DNA from: Bacteroides reticulotermitis JCM 10512
Lineage (GTDB): Bacteria; Bacteroidota; Bacteroidia; Bacteroidales; Bacteroidaceae
NCBI RefSeq assembly: GCF_000517545.1
Contig: NZ_BAIV01000028.1
Span: 21,846-85,845 of the forward strand
DNA length: 64,000 nucleotides
Direction of reading: 5' to 3'
Shown here: positions 33,852 to 44,648 of the stretch, one piece after another
Layout of the letters: each line of letters begins with the position of its first letter
How positions within the stretch are numbered: position 1 is the stretch's first letter
Made by a program: the position numbers and the translations under genes
The notes under the pieces: model-generated
Seen by the model: the letters and a program-made list of their open reading frames with translations, nothing else
Database searches by the model: none
What the model was told of the DNA's origin: nothing

Positions 33852-35058
33852 ATGAGCACGTTACTTTGTCTCGAGATAATCTTCTGGATCGCCCTGTTTG
33901 TGGTGTTCTACACCTATCTGGCTACGGGATTTTGCTCTACCTGTTGGTCAGGCTGAAAGAGATGTTTGTCAAACCCACGAAGTGGCAACTGCCTGATACC
34001 GACAGCCTGCTACCTGAAGTGACGCTCTTCATCACGGCCTACAACGAGGAAGCGGTGGTGGACGAGAAGATGGAGAATTGTTTGGCACTGGACTATCCGG
34101 CGGACAAGCTCCATATTGTCTGGGTGACCGACGGAACGACCGACGACACCAACCAACGCCTGCAAACCCGTTGGGCGGGAAAGGTTACCGTGCACTTCCA
34201 ACCCCAGCGACAGGGGAAAACTGCCGCTATGACGCGGGGAATGGGGCTCGTGGATTCGCCGTTGGTGATCTTCACCGATGCCAACACGATGATTAACGAC
34301 CAAGCGGTACGGGAAATCGTTCGTGCCTTCTGCAACCCGAAAGTGGGCTGCGTGGCAGGTGAGAAACGGGTTGCCTCTCAGGAAAAAGATGGAGCGGCAG
34401 CCGGTGGTGAAGGAATCTACTGGCGGTACGAATCGACCCTGAAAGCACTCGACGCACGCCTTTACTCGGCTGTTGGGGCGGCCGGCGAACTGTTTGCCAT
34501 CCGCCGGGAACTCTTTGAACCGATGGAGCCGGACACGCTTCTCGACGACTTTATACTCTCGATGAGAATCACCATGCGGGGCTACATCATCGCCTACTGC
34601 AACAACGCCTATGCACTCGAAAGCGGTTCGGCGGATATGCGCGAGGAGGAAAAACGAAAGGTACGCATCGCTGCCGGAGGGTGGCAATCCATCGCACGGC
34701 TGCGAGCTTTACTAAATCCGTTCCGCTACGGTGTACTGAACTTTCAATATGTATCGCACCGGGTACTGCGGTGGTCCATCACCCTTTCCTACTCTTTGCA
34801 CTGCTCCCACTCAACCTGGCAATCTGCCTGGCAGGCGGGAATAACTGCCTTTACGGCACCTTACTGATACTGCAAGCGGTCTTCTATCTGGCAGGATGGA
34901 GGGGTTATGTGCTTTCGACCCGGCAGATCAGAAACAAATATCTTTTCATTCCTTATTACTTTCTATTTATGAACATCAACGTACTCAAAGGCATCGGTTA
35001 TCTACGCAAAAGACAGGGCAACGGAGCTTGGGAAAAATCACGGAGGGCAAAGGTATGA
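33852..35058 (+). CDS. PgaC-like membrane glycosyltransferase (GT2), two frameshifts
   Basis: About 403 residues when repaired. The start MSTLLCLEIIFWIALFVVFY at 33852 is a membrane helix that leaves frame near 33927; one missing G gives YLGYGILLYLLVRLKEMF. The catalytic domain has EVTLFITAYNEEAVV, WVTDGTTDDT, QGKTAAMTRG, IFTDANTM (DxD) and TLLDDFILSMRI (the TED-like acid). The frame breaks again near 34782; one missing C gives ITPFLLFALLPLNLAI, a C-terminal membrane pair. It resembles poly-GlcNAc or hyaluronan-type synthases. Last gene of the second EPS block. Confidence 0.85.
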
Positions 35059-35134
35059 TTCCCCGAAAATCCAACCGTCACTGCATTGAAACGATATTTT
35101 CAGTTTTGATAAACCAATCTTTCAACTTTTTTGT

Positions 35135-35142
35135 TACCTTTA
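35135..35142 (+). promoter_or_regulatory. Candidate -7 element of the hybrid kinase gene
   Basis: TACCTTTA, one mismatch from TAnnTTTG, 43 bases before the ATG at 35186; TTTTG lies about 26 bases upstream, longer than usual. Confidence 0.3.
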
Positions 35143-35185
35143 TAATGAAATACAGAATAACCAGTATTTTGCCTAATAATTGCGA

Positions 35186-37845
35186 ATGAACATGAGCAGA
35201 ACACTACATAATCCCGATAATTTCCAACGGATTCTAAAGATGACCGCCGACACGATGTTGTTGGTCAACTCGGATGGGATTTGCGTCGATATTGATGTCC
35301 ACAGCGACCTTTGGTTTATGACGGAGGAACGGCTGTTGGGGAAAAATATATTCGACTTATTGCCCGAATACACCTTGCAACAATTGAAACCTGACTTCGA
35401 AAGAGTACTCAACGAACGGGTCACACTTAACAAGAATTACAAAATCGTTTTAAACGAGGAGAAATACTACTTCAAATGTGTCATGCATCCGTATGACGAT
35501 CTAGTGCTTTGCCAGTATCGCGACATCACGAAACGAAGTAACGTCAAACGCTTGCTCGAACACGCTAACCATACGCTGCGGGAGATCCAAAAGGCGGCAC
35601 AGATAGGCCAATGGATTTACAACAGCTACGACAATACTTTCCAGTACATGGGCCATACGGGGATTCTATGCAAGGAATCGGTACAAAGTGTCACCATGAG
35701 CCAGTACCTTACGGTGGTGATCGAAGAGGATCGCACGCTGTTTATCGACTGGTGGAAACGCAACCGCGATACGCTGACCGACGAAAGCATGAACTACCGG
35801 ATCCGGGTTGATAACAGCATTCATTACATCCGCATCAAAACGTACTCGAGGGAAGTCTTACCCAACGGGCAATTCCGCTTGGAGGGCTACATACAAAACG
35901 TGACCGATATTCAACATCGGCGCAACGACATCAATACGCTCACACACGCGATCAACAACGCTAAGGAGAGTATCTTCGCCGCAACGCAAAGCGGCACGCT
36001 GATCTTCGCCAACCGGAAGTTCCTCGAGAATCATAGCTTGTCGGAGGATTATGCGGATAAGAATCTGAAGATCTATGACATTGTAGCCAACGTCGAGTCG
36101 GAACAGGAATGGGACGAACGTTGCCGGGAGATAATCGATGGCAGCAACGGTAGTTTTGTGGCTTATCACCCGATCAAGAACAATAAATCGGTGGTGGCGC
36201 TCGAAGGCATGATCTACCGGGTGACCAACGATTCGGGAGAGGAAAGCTTCTGGTCGTTCGCACACGATATAACGGACCGAATGCGCTACGAAGCGCAGAT
36301 CAAACGGCTCAACCGCATCATGGACAACACCATCGGCAACCTGCCCGCAGGTATCGTGGTGAAGGATATCAGCGACGATTTCAACTATATATACTGGAAC
36401 AACGAAGCGCACAACCGCGACTCGTACATCGAAAACCCGGTCGGCAAAAATGACTACGACTTCTACCCGATCGAAATCGCTCATCAGCGACGTGAGGAGG
36501 ATGAACTGGTGGCCAAATCAGGCGTGGGAATGCACTGGACGCTGGAGGGGAAAGATAAAAACGGGAACTTACTCATCCTCGACAAACGGAAAATACGGGT
36601 GAACGGGGATGGCTTGGTGTCGCCTATCATCATCAGCATCGAATGGGACATCACGGAACTGGAAATGGTGAAACGGGAACTGCAAGCCTCGAAGGAGAAA
36701 GCGGAACTTTCCGATAAACTCAAATCGGCTTTCCTCGCCAATATGAGCCACGAAATCCGAACACCGCTCAACGCCATCGTAGGATTCTCGCAACTCATAG
36801 CCGAAAGCGCTGATGCCGACGAACGACGCTCGTTCTACGAAATTGTAAGCTCGAACAACGAACGGTTGCTGCAACTGATCAACGAAATACTCGACCTGTC
36901 GAAAATCGAATCGGGCATCGTAGAATTCACCCTGGGACCGGTCAACCTCGACAGCTTATGCAGGGAGGTGTACGACGCTCATGTGTTCCGTACCCCCCTC
37001 GGGGTCAGCCTGGTGTACGAAAATTCGGACAAGCATATCGTGATTGTATCGGACAAGAATCGGGTGTTCCAGGTCATCTCGAACCTGATTGGTAACGCGT
37101 TTAAATTCACGACGCAGGGCGCAATCAGCTACGGCTACAAGATGGAGGACAACATGGTCGTCTTCCACGTCACGGATACCGGCATGGGCATCGAACCCGA
37201 AAAGGTGGGTCTGGTATTCGACCGATTCGCTAAACTGAACAACTTCGCGCAGGGCACGGGACTAGGCCTGTTTATCTGCAAAACAATTGTCGAACGATTG
37301 GGCGGGACGATCTCGGTCGTCTCAATGGCGGGCAAAGGAACCACGTTCACCTTCACGCTACCCAGCGAAATGACGGACAACGAAGACACGGACGAACATA
37401 AAGTGCTGGAGAAGACTGTCGAAACCGATGGGACGACGCTCAATCTGCCCACGACCAAGCCCGAAGGCCAAAAGCGTGCGACCATACTCATCGCGGAAGA
37501 TACGGACAACAATTACGATCTGCTAAATGTAATCCTGCGGTCGTCGTACAACCTGGTACGTGCTCGAGACGGTATGGAGCGGTGTATCTATTCGAACACG
37601 CCAAACCGGACCTGATTCTGATGGACATCAAGATGCCTAACCTCGACGGTATTGAGGCAACCCGCATAATCCGTGAACTATCTCCCACCATTCCGATTAT
37701 CATGCAGAGCGCGTACGCGTACGAGAATGACAGGCAAATGTCTTTCGAAGCGGGATGCAACGACTTTCTGGCTAAACCGCTTTCGAAAGATATACTGAAG
37801 GCAACCATCCGCAAATGGCTGGGCGAAACTGAAAACAGTGGCTAA
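35186..37845 (+). CDS. Four-PAS hybrid histidine kinase with receiver domain, one frameshift
   Basis: About 886 residues when repaired. No membrane segments, so a cytoplasmic sensor. Four PAS-type domains occupy roughly residues 5-120, 125-235, 245-375 and 378-495. HisKA follows with FLANMSHEIRTPLNA (His522), then the ATPase domain with NLIGNAFKFT, DTGMGIEPE and GTGLGLFICKT, then a receiver (TILIAEDTDNN, phospho-acceptor in LILMDIKMP, Lys in FLAKPLS). The frame breaks inside the receiver near 37582; one missing G gives RDGMEAVYLFEHAKP. There is no DNA-binding output, so phosphate goes to a partner elsewhere. Just after the EPS locus and with its own promoter, it may regulate EPS. Confidence 0.9.
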
Positions 37846-37848
37846 ACA

Positions 37849-37894
37849 ATAGAAAGGCTCAATGCGTTAATATATGTATTCTTAACCTTTCTAT
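37849..37894. repeat. Inverted repeat between hybrid kinase and phosphatase-family genes
   Basis: ATAGAAAGG/CCTTTCTAT with inner GTTAA/TTAAC form a stem directly after the kinase stop and nine bases before the next ATG. It may attenuate or separate the two transcripts. Confidence 0.45.
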
Positions 37895-37902
37895 GTCCAA
37901 AA

Positions 37903-39009
37903 ATGAAAGCAGTATTTCGGTTGTTCTATTATATCTCGATCCTCCTGACCTGTGTATTGGCAGGAGTTACTTTTATCGGCTGTCTGGCCGGTTATATATC
38001 TCCGTATGAGTGTATGTTCGCGTCGTTCGTCGCGCTGTTCCTCCCCACTTTGCTGCTCCTGAATATGGGAGCGGTTTTATATTGGGCCATCCGTTGGCGG
38101 TTCTGGGTCTTTCTCCCCTTGCTTGCCGTGGTGGCTAACTGGGGCTTTCTGACGCGGGTTATCCAACTGTCGAACACAGCGAGCGACTTGTATGTTCAGA
38201 CGGATTCAACAGCTTCGGCTAATTACACACAACTGGTGGTGGCAACGTACAATGTAGACCGGTTCGGCAGCGATCATGTGGCGCGTTCGTGCAAGGAAAT
38301 AGCCAGTTATATGAAAACGCAGGAGGTGGACGTCATGTGCTTTCAAGAGTTTGGCGGGAACAATGACTTTACGGTCGACAGCATTCGCACCACGCTTTCG
38401 GAATGGACGTACTCGTACATTCCGATTGGCTCACCGAACAAAGACCCGCTCTTGCAGTTGGCCATCTTCAGCCGCTACCCCATCCGTGCTCAGCAACTCG
38501 TCACCTACCCCGACAGCAAGAATTGCAGCCTGTGGTGCGACATCGACATCAACGGCCAAGTGGTCCGCCTATTCAACAACCACTTGCAGACCACAGCCGT
38601 GAGTCACAACCGGCGCGAACTGGAAAGAGAATTCAAGATCGAGAGCGGACAGGGTATTTGTCGGGCCTTGTCGACTCTAATCAGCGGACTGCGTGACAAC
38701 TTCAAAAAACGCTCTGTCCAGGCAAACTACCTCCGCCATATGGTGGACGTTTCCCCTCATCCCACACTGGTCTGTGGTGACTTGAACTCTCTCCCGTCTT
38801 CGTACACGTATCGCCAGATTATAGGCACCAAGCTACTCGACGGCTTCCAAACCTGTGGTAAAGGATATATGCACACGTATCGTTACCTCAAACGTTTGCT
38901 GAGAATTGACTACATTTTCCACACCGCGGACTTCATCGGGCTGGAGTACTTCTCACCGGAATTGGAACACAGTGATCATAAACCGGTACTCATGCGGATG
39001 AAAATCTAA
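37903..39009 (+). CDS. Membrane-anchored endonuclease/exonuclease/phosphatase-family protein
   Basis: A 368-residue protein. Three N-terminal membrane helices (about residues 8-30, 38-60 and 66-88) precede an EEP domain. Its metal and catalytic marks are VATYNVDRFG, VMCFQEFGG, LFNNHLQT, VCGDLNSLPSSYTY, LRIDYIF and SDHKPV. Members act as DNases, phosphodiesterases or sphingomyelinase-type lipid phosphatases; the membrane anchor in Bacteroidetes copies favours a periplasmic lipid or phosphodiester substrate. It follows the kinase by 57 bases on the same strand. Confidence 0.88.
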   Translation: MKAVFRLFYYISILLTCVLAGVTFIGCLAGYISPYECMFASFVALFLPTLLLLNMGAVLYWAIRWRFWVFLPLLAVVANWGFLTRVIQLSNTASDLYVQTDSTASANYTQLVVATYNVDRFGSDHVARSCKEIASYMKTQEVDVMCFQEFGGNNDFTVDSIRTTLSEWTYSYIPIGSPNKDPLLQLAIFSRYPIRAQQLVTYPDSKNCSLWCDIDINGQVVRLFNNHLQTTAVSHNRRELEREFKIESGQGICRALSTLISGLRDNFKKRSVQANYLRHMVDVSPHPTLVCGDLNSLPSSYTYRQIIGTKLLDGFQTCGKGYMHTYRYLKRLLRIDYIFHTADFIGLEYFSPELEHSDHKPVLMRMKI

Positions 39010-39147
39010 AGACCTTTATGTAATACCAACAGACTGTCTCTGCATACTTTTTACAGAACTTTTAAAATGGTACCACTTATTTATGCTAACAGAATCTTTA
39101 GAATTACTCATACACCGTTTCCTTTCATCAAATAAGATACAATAAAA

Positions 39148-39182
39148 TAAAAGGAACAAGCATATAAAGCTCATTCCTTTTA
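39148..39182. terminator. Bidirectional terminator between convergent genes
   Basis: TAAAAGGAA pairs with TTCCTTTTA, with an inner AGC/GCT. The A- and T-rich arms give a T run on both strands; it separates the convergent genes ending at 39009 and 39210. Confidence 0.7.
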
Positions 39183-39209
39183 TTTTCATCAAAAGTGACT
39201 ATTATTTTA

Positions 39210-40739
39210 TTAAAATCCTATCAACTCATAATCGATATTAAATGTTTTTATTAAAATAGACGATTGGCTCCCATCCTTAGGAGAAACTTTAACTATGAAG
39301 CGAACTCCATAAGGAAAGAGCCAACCACTAGGACAATAATCATAAGTTAGATTAATCTCCTTTGTATGAATTTTAATTAAGTCTTGCTGTAATACTTCTA
39401 CTTTGGCAACTTTCAATACTTCAGGGTTAATTACTAAATAACTAGAAAAATCTATTTTTTTAGGCAAGTAACAGATTCGCGTATATGTGCGAATCATATC
39501 ATGACCATATTGAGGATCCAGCTCCCATTCTTCAAGTTCATCAAATTCAGTTATCTTCATTACAGGTTTTTCACGCAAATACAAGACTCCTAATGGTTTA
39601 TTATACAAAGGAATATATCCCACAGCATTAGATGGGATAAATGTTCCTGGGACCCAAAATGAACTAGGAGTTGAAGGAAATGCACCTCCTTCTTTACCTG
39701 TACCAGTCAATTTCATATTAACATCTAGACTCATACTAATAGGCGTCTCACTACTGCCGCCAACAATAGCACTAAAAAGTTTCATTACTGCTCCTGGCAA
39801 ATTCCCACTAGCAGCTGATAATGCACTGGAAATACCTTTAGACAAGTCTTCAAAAACCCGACCAGACAGTCCTAACTTATTCTCACCTGTATTTTTATCT
39901 ACTGTATTATTAGTTATAAAATCTCTTCCTATACCCGCAAGGACACCTGTACCTATAGTCTGTCCAATTCCAACCAAAGGTGTAAAGAAGTCCCTATTAG
40001 AGGATTTTCCTATAACCCCATTTAGCTTTCCAACAGCACGACCTCCTAATTCCACCGTTTGAATATTATAATAATTTAAAGTCCAACTCATCTGTATTTC
40101 ATTATATGGAATATTCTCTAAATTTGGGTCATATGCAATTTCATATTGTAGCATGTACCATCTATTCGATGCTAAAGGTAATGAGCCATCTTTAGGCGCG
40201 GGTTGTATTTGCATGTATTGTTGACTATAGCTACTAATATCTACAGCTTCACCTCCCAAAAAATTCAACATTGAAGAGCGATGACCAACAATAGATATCC
40301 CATCCTGAATATAAGAAGAGGAAGTTACAAACGAAGTTGTCAAATATAAATATATACGCATAATTCCCCTATACTTATTATAAAGTATAAAGTAAGGGTT
40401 AACTAGTGGTGCTCTAGCATCTTCATCAAAAGTGCTATAAAGCAATTCCCAACCATTAATAGCTTTTCTATCATTTACGACATCAAAACCATACACCCCC
40501 ACTAGACTTCCCTGTCCAACCCAAGGAGTAGGTATCCGAGATTGCATTGAAGGTGTTGGCATCCAATCAACATTCTCCCAATCAAAAGCAATTGTAGGTA
40601 CAGCACGTGTTTTAATCTCCACTTCATTACTTAGATTGTCTAGTTCATCCATATCACTACAATTAGTAATAGCAATACTGAGGAAAATCCCCAAAGTAAG
40701 TAAAAAAGGAGTCCGAAGTGATTTAATAATTGTTTTCAT
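39210..40739 (-). CDS. Unknown AT-rich lipoprotein
   Basis: A 509-residue protein that I do not recognise. A signal sequence and a lipobox with Cys27 (IAITNCSDMDE) mark it as a lipoprotein, with an acidic stretch after the Cys as in surface-exported Bacteroidetes lipoproteins. The body is beta-rich with a Gly/Ser/Ala-rich centre (about residues 250-330: GIGQTIGTGVLAGIGRD, SALSAASGNLPGAVM) that resembles fibre or pilin-like linkers. Codon use is much more AT-rich than the EPS genes to the left. It stands alone, with terminators on both sides. Confidence 0.6.
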   Translation of the reverse strand: MKTIIKSLRTPFLLTLGIFLSIAITNCSDMDELDNLSNEVEIKTRAVPTIAFDWENVDWMPTPSMQSRIPTPWVGQGSLVGVYGFDVVNDRKAINGWELLYSTFDEDARAPLVNPYFILYNKYRGIMRIYLYLTTSFVTSSSYIQDGISIVGHRSSMLNFLGGEAVDISSYSQQYMQIQPAPKDGSLPLASNRWYMLQYEIAYDPNLENIPYNEIQMSWTLNYYNIQTVELGGRAVGKLNGVIGKSSNRDFFTPLVGIGQTIGTGVLAGIGRDFITNNTVDKNTGENKLGLSGRVFEDLSKGISSALSAASGNLPGAVMKLFSAIVGGSSETPISMSLDVNMKLTGTGKEGGAFPSTPSSFWVPGTFIPSNAVGYIPLYNKPLGVLYLREKPVMKITEFDELEEWELDPQYGHDMIRTYTRICYLPKKIDFSSYLVINPEVLKVAKVEVLQQDLIKIHTKEINLTYDYCPSGWLFPYGVRFIVKVSPKDGSQSSILIKTFNIDYELIGF

Positions 40740-40971
40740 AATGTTCTAATTTTAAGTGAATACTTAGATAGTAAAACAAATCAATAAGAAAACCAATAGA
40801 AATAAAATAATTGCACTCGTCGACTAGTCCTTTTATTCGCCTCTAAAATACATAAAAAACCTAAATAAAAAAAGCTTTTTGCGCATTTTATTTAATCAAT
40901 ATTAAGAAATTTATTCACGCACATGTAAAAACGACTTCTAGGTCATACTATTAAAAAATCACTAATAAAAA

Positions 40972-41003
40972 AGCTGACTCAATATATACATATTGAGTCA
41001 GCT
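40972..41003 (-). terminator. Terminator of the Oar-like TonB receptor gene
   Basis: AGCTGACTCAATAT pairs perfectly with ATATTGAGTCAGCT (loop of 4); on the minus strand it runs into TTTTTATTAG. The rest of the gap 40740-40971 is AT-rich and empty as far as I can see. Confidence 0.88.
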
Positions 41004-41029
41004 CGGAAATTAATTTTAGAATCAGTTGA

Positions 41030-44000
41030 TCAATGGAACAAATAGCGTATGCTAAATTGTATTGAATACGTAGAGTTGAAGCTCTTATATTTTGTATAAG
41101 ACTCAGACAATTTCTGTCCGTTATTCTTTTGGAACGTGAACCCTTTGCCTGCACCTGTACCCGTTTCTCCATTGCTATCATAAGCCAAGAGATTCGTGTT
41201 GTTTACGACCTTATACAAGCCCCAATCTGAATTCAATAGATTCAGGAAGTTCTTCACGTCAACTCCGAATTGAAGTGTGTGGCGCTTTCCACCTACATTC
41301 ATGTAGAAGTCTTGCATGAATTTCAAATCCAATTGATGATGCCAAGGCATGGTAGCTCCACCACGTTTAGCGTATTCACCTTTATGATTCTTCAGGTAGC
41401 TATCTTGATTGATATATGCCCAGAAGTCATCTTTCTGCTGATCGGCCGTATAAAGCTGTCCATCCAATTTATAGTCATCATACTTGCTAGTCACGCTATT
41501 CTTTGTCTTCTCAGCGAAGTCCCAATCATTAAGTTCTTCTCTGGAACCGGGGATATAAAGCAAGTTGTTAGCACCACCGTCACCAATAATATTACCGGCA
41601 AATGTGTAAGAGTAACGAGCATAACCATAACCACCAGCATATCCCATATTCATTCCTTCATAAACCAAAGAAAGTGAAGAAGCAAAGTTCTTTGCATACT
41701 CTAGACGATATCCGGCAGAAGCTACAATACGGCTAGGAGATACATAGGTACCGTAACCGGTTTCATGACCGTTGATACTGTTTACAGAATAGGTGTTGGT
41801 TTTATAGGCTGATGTTACCTGGTCACCAATACCGTCGCTGTAAGACTTAGCTTTTGAGTAGGTATAAGCTGCGGACAGATTCAAACCAAAATCAAACGTT
41901 TTAGCCAACTGAGTCGTGATGGAGTAATAATAGGCTCTGTGACCACCATTCTCAATGAAGTATGCGTTTTGTGATTTGTTAGTCCATGATGCATCTGCAT
42001 ATCTGGCATATTTACTACGTGTATCGTTCGGGCTATAAGTAGTTGTTCCATCAGCAGGTTTAATCGCCTTATTAGAAATAACCGCAGGATTGATGTCTTT
42101 ATTGAATATACCTTCTAAAGTGAAGTTGATATCACCCGGAAGTTTAGCGTCAAAAGCTAAAGATGTTTTCCAAGTTGATGGCATCTTCAGGTCCTTATCA
42201 ATAATTGTAGGATCGACTGGAGATGTAATAGTAGCAGTTCTGCCATTCGGATACAACTCATTTAAAACTCCCGACACGTTCTTTTGGAAATGGGGTTTTA
42301 AAGTAGCCTTAGTAACATCAGTATAAGAGTATTGGGTTTGACCAACATTCGAGTTACCTACAGCAGAAACTAACCATACAAATGGCAAGCGTCCTACATA
42401 GATTCCTGTACCTCCACGAAGTACATACTTACGTTCGCCAGTGATGTCCCAGTTGAAACCTACACGAGGAGAAACAGATATTTTTGCAGAAGGTACTTGG
42501 TCTGTTGAATAGCTAACTCCACCAAAATCACATCGAGCGAAATCTTCGTTATAGTTATCTTTCAAAGAAGGATATTTAGGCAATTCGAAACGAACACCGG
42601 CAGTCAACTTAAAGTTATCATTGATATTCATCTGATCTTGTACGTACAGTGAATATTGCAGGGTCTTCATCTCTGCTTTGAACTGGCTATAGTCAGCAGC
42701 GTTTGAATGTGTGATGGCGAAAGCTGAAGGATAGGCATTATTCTTGAAGTTATCCCAAGAATCAAAGATATAATATCCATTACCTGCTTGTTGGAAACCA
42801 TTGGTCGCCTTATTATATTCAAACTGAACACCAGCCAATAGGTTATGAATACCTGTTGAATAAGAAGCTTCGTCAGTTAATACAAATGTTCTAGCTTGAG
42901 CAAGGTTGCCTACAGAGAAAACATCCGGCCCGAGACGTGCATATACAGCACCGTCTTTCAGGATATCGACCGTTGGGAAATCGCTGGCACCATTATAACT
43001 TCTCGGCTCATCTTGGAAAGAGTAAGTCACACGAGTCACATTATTCAATTTGCCATCCAACCACTTAGAGTTCCACTCAGAAGCGTATGATGTAAAGTTG
43101 TACTCTTTAAAGTAACGAGAATTTTCGAAATACAAAGCGGCATCATGGTTTACATTACCCGCCCCTTTGGAAATGTCAGCTCCTCCGGGGTAAATATTAT
43201 TAGCATACAACGGAGATGTTGAAGAGGTAGGTCCGTTACTATCTTTTGAATGTGCACGTGTAAAACGGAAGTTAATTTTATGATTATCGTTAATATTCCA
43301 ATCTAAACGAGCCATAAGCTTATAAGCTGGTGTATTAACCGAATATCCCTGATAGCGTCCCGGATTATATCCGTAGTTACTAATGAAATAGTCCCGGATC
43401 TCGTCCATATCCGAAACGGTTGGCCGATGAATATTGGCAGTCTTAGAACCCCAGGCATCAGTGCCATTTTCTCTGGCTCTACCGGTAGGACCTGCGGTTA
43501 CATTATCCTCATACTCACCATTAACAAAGAAGAATAACTTATTTTTGATAATTGCTCCACCAAGGCTGGCACCGTAAGTGTGGAGTTGCGATTTCTCACG
43601 TATCAGTTCTAAATCACCTACTTTATTACCTCTCAAATTCTCATTGTTCAGGTACATATAAGCTGAACCGGTAAATTCATTTGTACCACTCTTGGTTACA
43701 GCATTGATCGCTCCACCAATAAATCCACTTTGACGAACATCAAATGGAGTTACCGATACGGCAATCTGTTCCAAAGCGTCCAAAGAAATCGGAGAACCAC
43801 CACCAGGAAGGTTTGAACCTATACCAAATGTGTTGCTAAACGCAGCACCATCGACCGTTACTGAAGACTGACGGTAGTTACCACCACCTACAGCAAATCC
43901 GTTTCCAGTGTTAGCGCCTTGCGGAGTCAAACGCATCATGTCATTCATGCTGCGGCTAACTGTGGGCAAAGAAGCGATCTGGTCACTGCCGATATTGGTA

Positions 44001-44407
44001 ATTGCCCCGGCACGGTCTGATTTCATGTTGCTGTTTCTGGAAGCGCTCACTACAACTTCATCCAGCAACTCGGCGGATTCTTTCATCCAGCCATTCAATA
44101 CGTAGTTGTCGCCCAACTGAAGATTAATGTCTTTAAACACTACACTTTGGTAACCAATGTAGGTAATCTCGACTTTGTACGGACCACCGGTACGCATCGC
44201 TTGCAGATTGTACTGCCCGCTAATGTTGGTAACCGTTGCGTAACGGGTCCCGGAGGGTTCGTGGATAGCAACGACTGTTGCTCCGACAATGGGTTCATTC
44301 TGTGCCGTGATCTTACCACTCATGCTGGAAGTGGTGACCTGAGCACGAATAGCAGTTGCAATGAGCAGCACTGCCAAAAGTAAAAAAGATCGCATTCTTT
44401 TTAACAT
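41030..44407 (-). CDS. Oar-like TonB-dependent receptor with N-terminal carboxypeptidase-regulatory domain
   Basis: About 1125 residues. A signal peptide (MRSFLLLAVLLIATAIRAQ) is followed by a carboxypeptidase-regulatory-like beta-sandwich (residues 25-115, ITAQNEPIVGATVVAIHEPS), a TonB-box/plug segment (ELLDEVVVSASR, then the plug with GGGNYRQSSVTVDGAAF and GGAINAVTKSGTNEFTGSAY) and a large beta barrel ending IRYLFH. The block GGAINAVTKSGTNxFxGS is the Oar mark; Oar proteins of Bacteroidetes export or import large substrates. There is no SusD partner. The start at 44407 is chosen over 44464 for its signal peptide and for agreement with the promoter. It stands alone. Confidence 0.9.
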   Translation of the reverse strand: MLKRMRSFLLLAVLLIATAIRAQVTTSSMSGKITAQNEPIVGATVVAIHEPSGTRYATVTNISGQYNLQAMRTGGPYKVEITYIGYQSVVFKDINLQLGDNYVLNGWMKESAELLDEVVVSASRNSNMKSDRAGAITNIGSDQIASLPTVSRSMNDMMRLTPQGANTGNGFAVGGGNYRQSSVTVDGAAFSNTFGIGSNLPGGGSPISLDALEQIAVSVTPFDVRQSGFIGGAINAVTKSGTNEFTGSAYMYLNNENLRGNKVGDLELIREKSQLHTYGASLGGAIIKNKLFFFVNGEYEDNVTAGPTGRARENGTDAWGSKTANIHRPTVSDMDEIRDYFISNYGYNPGRYQGYSVNTPAYKLMARLDWNINDNHKINFRFTRAHSKDSNGPTSSTSPLYANNIYPGGADISKGAGNVNHDAALYFENSRYFKEYNFTSYASEWNSKWLDGKLNNVTRVTYSFQDEPRSYNGASDFPTVDILKDGAVYARLGPDVFSVGNLAQARTFVLTDEASYSTGIHNLLAGVQFEYNKATNGFQQAGNGYYIFDSWDNFKNNAYPSAFAITHSNAADYSQFKAEMKTLQYSLYVQDQMNINDNFKLTAGVRFELPKYPSLKDNYNEDFARCDFGGVSYSTDQVPSAKISVSPRVGFNWDITGERKYVLRGGTGIYVGRLPFVWLVSAVGNSNVGQTQYSYTDVTKATLKPHFQKNVSGVLNELYPNGRTATITSPVDPTIIDKDLKMPSTWKTSLAFDAKLPGDINFTLEGIFNKDINPAVISNKAIKPADGTTTYSPNDTRSKYARYADASWTNKSQNAYFIENGGHRAYYYSITTQLAKTFDFGLNLSAAYTYSKAKSYSDGIGDQVTSAYKTNTYSVNSINGHETGYGTYVSPSRIVASAGYRLEYAKNFASSLSLVYEGMNMGYAGGYGYARYSYTFAGNIIGDGGANNLLYIPGSREELNDWDFAEKTKNSVTSKYDDYKLDGQLYTADQQKDDFWAYINQDSYLKNHKGEYAKRGGATMPWHHQLDLKFMQDFYMNVGGKRHTLQFGVDVKNFLNLLNSDWGLYKVVNNTNLLAYDSNGETGTGAGKGFTFQKNNGQKLSESYTKYKSFNSTYSIQFSIRYLFH

Positions 44408-44441
44408 AATATAATTAGTTATGTGATTAATAAACCGTAGG

Positions 44442-44449
44442 CAAAGATA
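44442..44449 (-). promoter_or_regulatory. Candidate -7 element of the Oar-like gene
   Basis: TATCTTTG (minus strand), an exact consensus match 34 bases before the ATG at 44407. No clear -33 TTG. Confidence 0.55.
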
Positions 44450-44552
44450 ATTGATAGTTTCCATATGAACATTACGTTTATGCTACATTTTTTAAGAGAG
44501 ATAAACAGATAATGCAAAGATTAGAACGATTCTAAAAAAGATGTAAAAAGAA

Positions 44553-44594
44553 AAGAGCCACTTCCGCCTGACAAACAGGGCGGAAATGGCTCTT
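44553..44594 (-). terminator. Terminator of ettA
   Basis: AAGAGCCA-TTCCGCC pairs with GGCGGAA-TGGCTCTT, one internal mismatch; on the minus strand it is followed by TTCTTTTTACATC. It is 55 bases after the ettA stop. Confidence 0.85.
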
Positions 44595-44648
44595 ATATAT
44601 CCAATAAAAGCAGTCGGCAGCTTCACCAACAACTCATATCGTAAAAGA

